Part shown: piece after piece, positions 58,098 through 64,000 of the stretch
Position numbering within the stretch: the stretch's first letter is position 1
How the letters are laid out: each line of letters opens with the position of its first letter
Assembly: GCF_003410055.1 (NCBI RefSeq)
Contig: NZ_QUZK01000041.1
Location: 110,001 to 174,000 of the forward strand
Reading direction: 5' to 3'
DNA from: Wenzhouxiangella sediminis
GTDB lineage: Bacteria; Pseudomonadota; Gammaproteobacteria; Xanthomonadales; Wenzhouxiangellaceae
DNA length: 64,000 nt
Notes under the pieces: generated by a model
The model's database searches: none
Told to the model about the DNA's origin: nothing
The model's input: the letters and a program-made list of their open reading frames with translations, nothing else
Position numbers and translations under genes: made by a program

Positions 58098-58529
58098 GTG
58101 CGCTCGCACAGTTCGCGGGCGACTTTCTTTCGGTTCGCGGTCGTCGGCAGTACGATCGCGCTGATCGATGCCGGCCTTCTGTACCTGCTCAAGGATTTGC
58201 CGGGATTCAACGCCTACATCGCCCGGGTGTTTTCCTACACCGCGGCGATGGCGGCCGGCTACGTGCTCAACCGCTATTTCACCTTCCACCACATCGAATC
58301 CGGGCGGGTCCTGCTCGATGAGCTGGTGCGCTTCTTCGGCGTGCATGCCCTGGGCGGTGTCCTGAACTTCGGCGTGTTTTCCCTGGTCGTGTTCCTGGGT
58401 GAGCGCGCCGAGCTCACGCCTTTCTGGGATGCCGTCATGCCCCTGCTCGGCGTGTGGATCGGCGGCGTGGTGGGCATGAGTTTCAACTTCCTGGTTTCGA
58501 GAAAGCTGGTTTTCGACGGCGGGAATTGA
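58098..58529 (+). CDS. GtrA-family membrane protein
   Basis: A 143-residue protein with four membrane helices (about 10-30, 35-55, 75-95, 105-130) and the family ends: FFRFAVVGSTIALIDAGLLY near 10 and MSFNFLVSRKLVFDGG at the C-terminus. GtrA proteins help move or supply undecaprenyl-linked glucose or other sugars across the membrane. The giant glycosyltransferase is far away, so no pairing is assumed. The GTG start is unsupported by a clear ribosome binding site. Confidence 0.82.
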   Translation: MRSHSSRATFFRFAVVGSTIALIDAGLLYLLKDLPGFNAYIARVFSYTAAMAAGYVLNRYFTFHHIESGRVLLDELVRFFGVHALGGVLNFGVFSLVVFLGERAELTPFWDAVMPLLGVWIGGVVGMSFNFLVSRKLVFDGGN

Positions 58530-58565
58530 CCAACACTTGGTCTGCGGCTCTTGCCAGAGGCTCGT

Positions 58566-59456
58566 CTACCGAGCGGATTGATGATTCAGTTCCGGCTCGT
58601 CCTCGATTGCGTGGTCGGGTACGGCATAGAAGATGCCGCGCCTCCATTTCCTGGCCAGCCAGGAAACTTCTTGATGATCCTGCCAGAGGTAGTAGTTGCC
58701 GGGCGGCTGGATCCTGATCAGTTCATCGGTATTCTCCAACGCCGGGGTACCCTGCTTCAGGTGGGTCTCGAGCATGCCCACCGTGTGCGCCATGCCTGTT
58801 TCGATCAGGGCGACCAGGTCTTCCCGGGGTCGCTCCAGCCAGGCCGCTGCGGCTTCTTCTCGCTCGAGGTCATCGCCGTCTGCCAGCGGCCACAGGAACC
58901 GGTAGGTCTGGCTGAATCCTTTCCTGGACGGTGTATAGCCGTCACGCGGAAAGAACTCCCAGACCTCGATGTCGACCAGCAGGCTCCGCATGTCGCTGCT
59001 CAACTGTACCCGGGGTTCGATCGTGATCAGCCTGCGCTCGATTTCTCTGTCTTCGGGCGGTCCCGGCGGATCCCACACGACGGGTTCGGCATCGGCGACC
59101 AGCCGCTCGGTGATGTCGGCAGACTGAATGCGTGCAGCGAACTGACTGCCGAAGTCATACCCGTCCAGGCGCTCGCGAAGGGGAGCGAGCGCCTTTGTGG
59201 CGTCCTCCTTTTTGGCATCCATCATCCCAAAGCCCACCAGGCCCATGGCCAGGCCGCCGCTTGCACCCGCTAGCGCGGCGCCGGTGCCTACAAAAAGCGG
59301 ATGGGGTCTCCAGGCCTCGCTTTCGATTTCCTGCTGGGTGGCCAGGATGTCGAGGTCGGCATTCCTTCGCGGAAACTCGCCCTCGGTATAACGAGTCGTG
59401 GCGCAAGCCGAGAGCAGCAAGCAGGCGGTAAGCGCGGCAACACTGTAGTTTCTCAT
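58566..59456 (-). CDS. Putative lipoprotein of unknown function
   Basis: A 296-residue protein. Lipobox near residues 15-18 (LLLSACATT). A hydrophobic glycine-rich stretch (about 55-85: HPLFVGTGAALAGASGGLAM) is followed by mixed sequence with PPGPPEDREIERRLITIEP and a tail rich in WxxRK. No domain recognised. Opposite in direction to the gtrA gene with a 36-base gap between stops, so it is convergent with it. Confidence 0.6.
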   Translation of the reverse strand: MRNYSVAALTACLLLSACATTRYTEGEFPRRNADLDILATQQEIESEAWRPHPLFVGTGAALAGASGGLAMGLVGFGMMDAKKEDATKALAPLRERLDGYDFGSQFAARIQSADITERLVADAEPVVWDPPGPPEDREIERRLITIEPRVQLSSDMRSLLVDIEVWEFFPRDGYTPSRKGFSQTYRFLWPLADGDDLEREEAAAAWLERPREDLVALIETGMAHTVGMLETHLKQGTPALENTDELIRIQPPGNYYLWQDHQEVSWLARKWRRGIFYAVPDHAIEDEPELNHQSAR

Positions 59457-59717
59457 CGAGATGCTTCCTTGTGCGACGAGCGTTCCGATCGCGAATCCCC
59501 CTCGCTTCGGATGTTCGGGCAGGGAGCATCCTCGAGCTCGCCCAGGGCACGGCTGATGACAGGCACGTTATTCGAGTCTGGATTGAATGCTGAAACGCCC
59601 CGGGTGCAAGCGTGAACCGAAAAAGCCCCAATGATCCCTTCCGGACGAACGTAGCCGAGAGCTCGAGTCCCCGTCAACTGACGGCAAGGGCTCGCCCTTG
59701 CAGGCCGGGCTCCGGGT

Positions 59718-60350
59718 TCAGCCCATCGGCGCGTTCGAGTAGTAGTGCCAGACCAAGATGGCCGCGGCGCCGCGATACGGTCGCCAGGGCCTGGCCACGG
59801 CGTCGGTCTTCTTGCGGTCGGGTCGCTGGCGCATGTTCTTGATGCGGTGTACGCCGGCCTGGATGGCCAGGTCGTCGGCCGGCCACACGTCGGGACGCCC
59901 GAGCGAGAAGAGCAGGAACATCTCCGCGCTCCAGCGCCCGAAGCCCTTCAGGCGGGTGATCTGCGCCATGACTTCTTCGTCGGGCAAATCGACCAGCGCC
60001 GCCGGCACCAGCGAGCCTTCGAGCACGGCCTGTGACAGTCCCCGTGCATAGCCGATCTTCTGCCTGGAAAGCCCCAGGGCCCGAAGCTCCTCGTCGCTCA
60101 TCGCCAGCAGGCGCTCGGGCCGGAAGTCGCGCTCGAGGGCAGCCTCGACCCGCCCGAAGATGGTCGCGGCTGCCTTCACCGACAGTTGCTGTCCGACAAT
60201 GATTCGCAGGAAGTGCTCGTAACTGGGCTCGCCCATTCTGCGTTCTTCCGGATAGCCGACCGTGGCAAGAGCGGAGGCCAGGTGCTTGTCCCGCCCGGCG
60301 AGTTCGTCGAGCGCGGTGCGAAGGTGGTCGGCGGTCAGTTGGAATTCCAT
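59718..60350 (-). CDS. DNA-3-methyladenine glycosylase II-type (AlkA family)
   Basis: A 210-residue HhH-GPD glycosylase for alkylated bases. Features: YEHFLRIIVGQQLSVKAAAT near 44-63, the helix-hairpin-helix RLKGFGRWSAEMFLLFSLGR near 133-152, and the catalytic Asp in DVWPADDLAIQAG (D160 by AlkA alignment). It lacks AlkA's N-terminal domain, so it is the shorter type. ATG of MEFQLTADHL chosen from family length; the upstream frame has no support. No alkylation-response genes are near. Confidence 0.85.
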   Translation of the reverse strand: MEFQLTADHLRTALDELAGRDKHLASALATVGYPEERRMGEPSYEHFLRIIVGQQLSVKAAATIFGRVEAALERDFRPERLLAMSDEELRALGLSRQKIGYARGLSQAVLEGSLVPAALVDLPDEEVMAQITRLKGFGRWSAEMFLLFSLGRPDVWPADDLAIQAGVHRIKNMRQRPDRKKTDAVARPWRPYRGAAAILVWHYYSNAPMG

Positions 60351-60375
60351 GTCGGGGTTTGCGCTTTGTCGGTGT

Positions 60376-62433
60376 TCAGTGTTCCAGGCGTCTCCTGGCC
60401 AGCGCGCCGCGCGCGACCAGGGCTTCGATGTCGAGCGAGCCCTCGAATATCTTCGGGTCGTCGACTCGCCTTTCAAACCCGGCCCAGCCGTTGCGGCCGG
60501 AATCCTTGGCTTCGTAGAGTGCGGCGTCGGCGATCTTGAGCGCGAGGTCGAAGGCGGCCTGCGGGTCGTCGGCGTCCAGGTCGACCGGCGCGACGCCCAT
60601 CGAGCAGGTGATCGAGAGACTGCGTCCGCCGGTCATGAACTCGGTGGCGCGGACGCGGTCGGCGAGGTTGCGGCAGCGATCGGCGGCCTCGGTCATGCGC
60701 GCTGCGGGAATCAACCAAAGGAACTCCTCGCCGCCCCATCGGGCCAATATGTCATCCGGCCCGGCCACTTGGCGCAGGGTTTCGGCAAAGCGGGCCAGCA
60801 CGCGATCGCCGACCGGATGGCCGAAGGTGTCGTTGATGCCCTTGAATCGGTCGAGGTCGATCAGCACCAGCAGCGCCGGGGAATCGACCAGGGCGTCGGG
60901 CAGTGCGGACACCAGCAACTGCCGCACAAAGCGGCGGTTGCCCAGGCTCGTCAGTTCGTCCTCGATGCTGTGCCGCTGCAGCTGGATGTGGCTTTCCTCC
61001 AGCGCCCTGTGTTGTTGGTCGATCTCCGCGTTCTTCTCGGCCAGCAGCCGATTGGCTCGTGTTCGCAATTGCAGCAGGCGCAGCAGCAGGAGCAGGATCA
61101 GCGCGAGCGCGACCACGCCCGTCGTCAGCAGGGTTCGCAGGTGCTGCTGCCGAGTCTGCGCGGCTTCGATCGAGGCCAGGCGCGTTTCGCTGGCCAGGCG
61201 TTCACGCTCGGATTCGGCCAGTTCGCGCTCCTTGCGCTCCAGGTCGAAGGCGCCCTGGAGTTCGGCGACGCGCGCCTGGGCGTCGGCCGAGGCGATTTCC
61301 TCGCTCAGCTCGCGATACTCGCGCATCATCGCCAGGGCTTCGGGGTAGCGGCCGAGTTGCTCCAGGTTCTCGACCAGGACCGGATAGAGTTCGAGGCGCT
61401 TGGGTTTGATGTCGGCCTGGCGATAGGCGGCCATGGATTCCTGCAGCACCGTGTCGGCCTCCTCGCGGCGACCGAGCTGGATCAGGGTCTCGCCCATGTT
61501 CTTGAGGGTGATGGCCATCGAGCCGGTGTCGCCCTCGGCGCGGTCGATTGCCACCGCGCGCCGGAAATGGGTCAGGGCTTCTTCGAGGCGTCCCTGCTCC
61601 CGGACGACGTAGCCCAGGTTGCTGACGACCGCGGCACTGGGCCGGCCCTGCGCCTCGCCGATGGCTATGGCGGTCTCCAGGACTTCGGTTGCTTCTTCGG
61701 GCTGGTCCTGTTCGATCAGCGCCGCTGCAAGATTGGAATACAGGCCGGTGATCTGGGGATCGTCCGGGGCGGTCTTGTCGAGGGCGAGTCGCGTGAACTC
61801 CACGGCCTGGTCCCAGTCCTCGAGATAGATGGACAGCCCGCCGATGTTGCGCAGCAGGTTGGCCGACGGACCGGCTTCGGTCTGCTCGAACAGCCGGAAG
61901 GCCGCCAGCATCGTGCCCAGGGCTTCGTCGAGCTTGCCCTGCTGGGCGAGCGCCACCCCCAGGGAGTTCTTGAGGTCGGCCTGGACTGCGGTGTCGTCCT
62001 CCCGGTGTTCGGCCGCGGCCCGGCGAAAGAGCGATTCGGCGACATCGAAGCGACCGCGCCAGAGGTTGAGATTGCCGTAGGCGCGATGCAGCTTCGAGCG
62101 CAGCTCGCCCGCGGAGAGGGTATCCGCCAACTCCTGGTAGGCGGGGCCGGCCTGGTCTTCGATATCCAACCTGGACGCCGCGTGAGCGGCCGCTATGGTC
62201 TCGATCAGCGCCCGGGCGCGCAACTCGGGAGTTTGCTCGGGGTCGGCGAACAGTTCGGCGGCCCGTGGAAGGGCGGCCTCGAAGTCGCTGTCGAGCGACT
62301 CGGCCAGGGCTCCGAGCGTGGCGGCATGCTCGTCTGCGGCCGCATCGGGCCCGGACTGTCCTGATTGCGGAGCGGCTGCAACGGTCTGAACCAGGAAAAG
62401 CAAGAGGGCGGTGACGACAGGAAGGAAATTCAT
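60376..62433 (-). CDS. TPR-sensor diguanylate cyclase
   Basis: A 685-residue protein: signal (MNFLPVVTALLLFLVQTVAA), about 330 residues of TPR units (YSNLAAALIEQDQPEEATEV, VSNLGYVVREQGRLEEALTH), a coiled coil and TM helix near 435-455 (LLTTGVVALALILLLLLRLL), and a C-terminal GGDEF domain (about 490-655) with RWGGEEFLW (GGEEF 567-571). Synthesises cyclic di-GMP in response to an unknown extracytoplasmic signal; no EAL domain is present. The start at 62433 gives a signal peptide, and earlier in-frame starts do not. The C-terminal tail resembles that of the larger cyclase. Confidence 0.88.
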   Translation of the reverse strand: MNFLPVVTALLLFLVQTVAAAPQSGQSGPDAAADEHAATLGALAESLDSDFEAALPRAAELFADPEQTPELRARALIETIAAAHAASRLDIEDQAGPAYQELADTLSAGELRSKLHRAYGNLNLWRGRFDVAESLFRRAAAEHREDDTAVQADLKNSLGVALAQQGKLDEALGTMLAAFRLFEQTEAGPSANLLRNIGGLSIYLEDWDQAVEFTRLALDKTAPDDPQITGLYSNLAAALIEQDQPEEATEVLETAIAIGEAQGRPSAAVVSNLGYVVREQGRLEEALTHFRRAVAIDRAEGDTGSMAITLKNMGETLIQLGRREEADTVLQESMAAYRQADIKPKRLELYPVLVENLEQLGRYPEALAMMREYRELSEEIASADAQARVAELQGAFDLERKERELAESERERLASETRLASIEAAQTRQQHLRTLLTTGVVALALILLLLLRLLQLRTRANRLLAEKNAEIDQQHRALEESHIQLQRHSIEDELTSLGNRRFVRQLLVSALPDALVDSPALLVLIDLDRFKGINDTFGHPVGDRVLARFAETLRQVAGPDDILARWGGEEFLWLIPAARMTEAADRCRNLADRVRATEFMTGGRSLSITCSMGVAPVDLDADDPQAAFDLALKIADAALYEAKDSGRNGWAGFERRVDDPKIFEGSLDIEALVARGALARRRLEH

Positions 62434-62657
62434 GGCTGCTGGCTCCGGTAGTTTCGCCACCGGCAGGTCGCCATTCGCCCGGGGCGGTTTGGCGTCGTTC
62501 GATGTGCAAGGCACCGAGTCTACCCGAACCGGGCTGCATCGAACCTTCGAGGCCGATTTCGTCATTTCCGATGGCTATGGGAGTCATCCGTTCTTTGCAT
62601 GGGGCTTGCGTCTGCAGTCCTGTATATTAGGGATCACTAATTGAGTGGCGGCGGTGA

Positions 62658-64000
<1,343 letters not shown>

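Overview
The window looks like chromosomal DNA of a high-GC gammaproteobacterium. Evidence: a 23S-5S rRNA operon end, glnS, hemE-aroB-aroK, a yggS-proC-yggT-DUF4426 cluster divergent from pilT-pilU (the Pseudomonas-like order), a TonB-type protein, lipoproteins, and an exosortase of the XrtH type. The mix of exosortase H, type IV pilus motors and many secreted proteins of no known function would fit a Lysobacterales/Wenzhouxiangella-like lineage. That placement is an inference and was not tested by any search.

Layout. 1-2906: 3' part of 23S rRNA, 5S rRNA and a terminator. 3158-8333: Bcr/CflA-type efflux pump, dicarboxylate/amino-acid symporter, glnS, TonB-like protein. 8451-11807 (minus strand): aroK-aroB-hemE-lipoprotein, joined by 1-4 base overlaps. 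12017-13955 (plus): exosortase H, SDR-fold protein and pdxH, also joined by 4-base overlaps. 13989-20868: a 1528-residue glycosyltransferase with four glycosyltransferase-like modules, a methyltransferase and a secreted two-repeat protein. 20975-29643: trmH, TerB-like, DUF4426, yggT, proC, yggS, pilT, pilU and a two-component pair. 29860-37720: three small envelope genes and the sugar-phosphate genes tkt, gap and pgk, whose spacers are filled with dispersed repeats.

37721-42874 is an accessory segment that is visibly AT-richer than its surroundings. It starts directly after pgk, where pyk/fba often follow in related bacteria. It holds a translationally coupled HEPN-domain gene and ORC/CDC6-like AAA ATPase gene, an N-terminally truncated IS481-type transposase, a C-terminal remnant of a REP-associated (Y1) transposase, one small secreted protein of unknown function, and two diverged direct repeats of about 180 bp. 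The HEPN-ATPase pair is the best candidate here for an undescribed system; a conflict or defence role is likely but unproven.

42875-64000 returns to host-like composition: secreted proteins, an acyltransferase divergent from a LytTR regulator, two near-identical GlsB/YeaQ membrane proteins 11.7 kb apart, an FG-GAP propeller protein, an S74 self-cleaving-domain protein, a paraoxonase-like esterase, two diguanylate cyclases with different sensory parts, a 5'-nucleotidase-type lipoprotein, GtrA, an AlkA-type glycosylase, and the start of katG, which runs off the end.

Four dispersed repeat families occur in the spacers: A (TTTCAGG-rich tract), B (palindromic, core GACGCGAAGCGTC), C (150-175 bp element with inverted ends starting TTCTCGCAA), and the accessory direct repeats tied to the Y1 transposase remnant. 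No CRISPR array and no tRNA gene was recognised.
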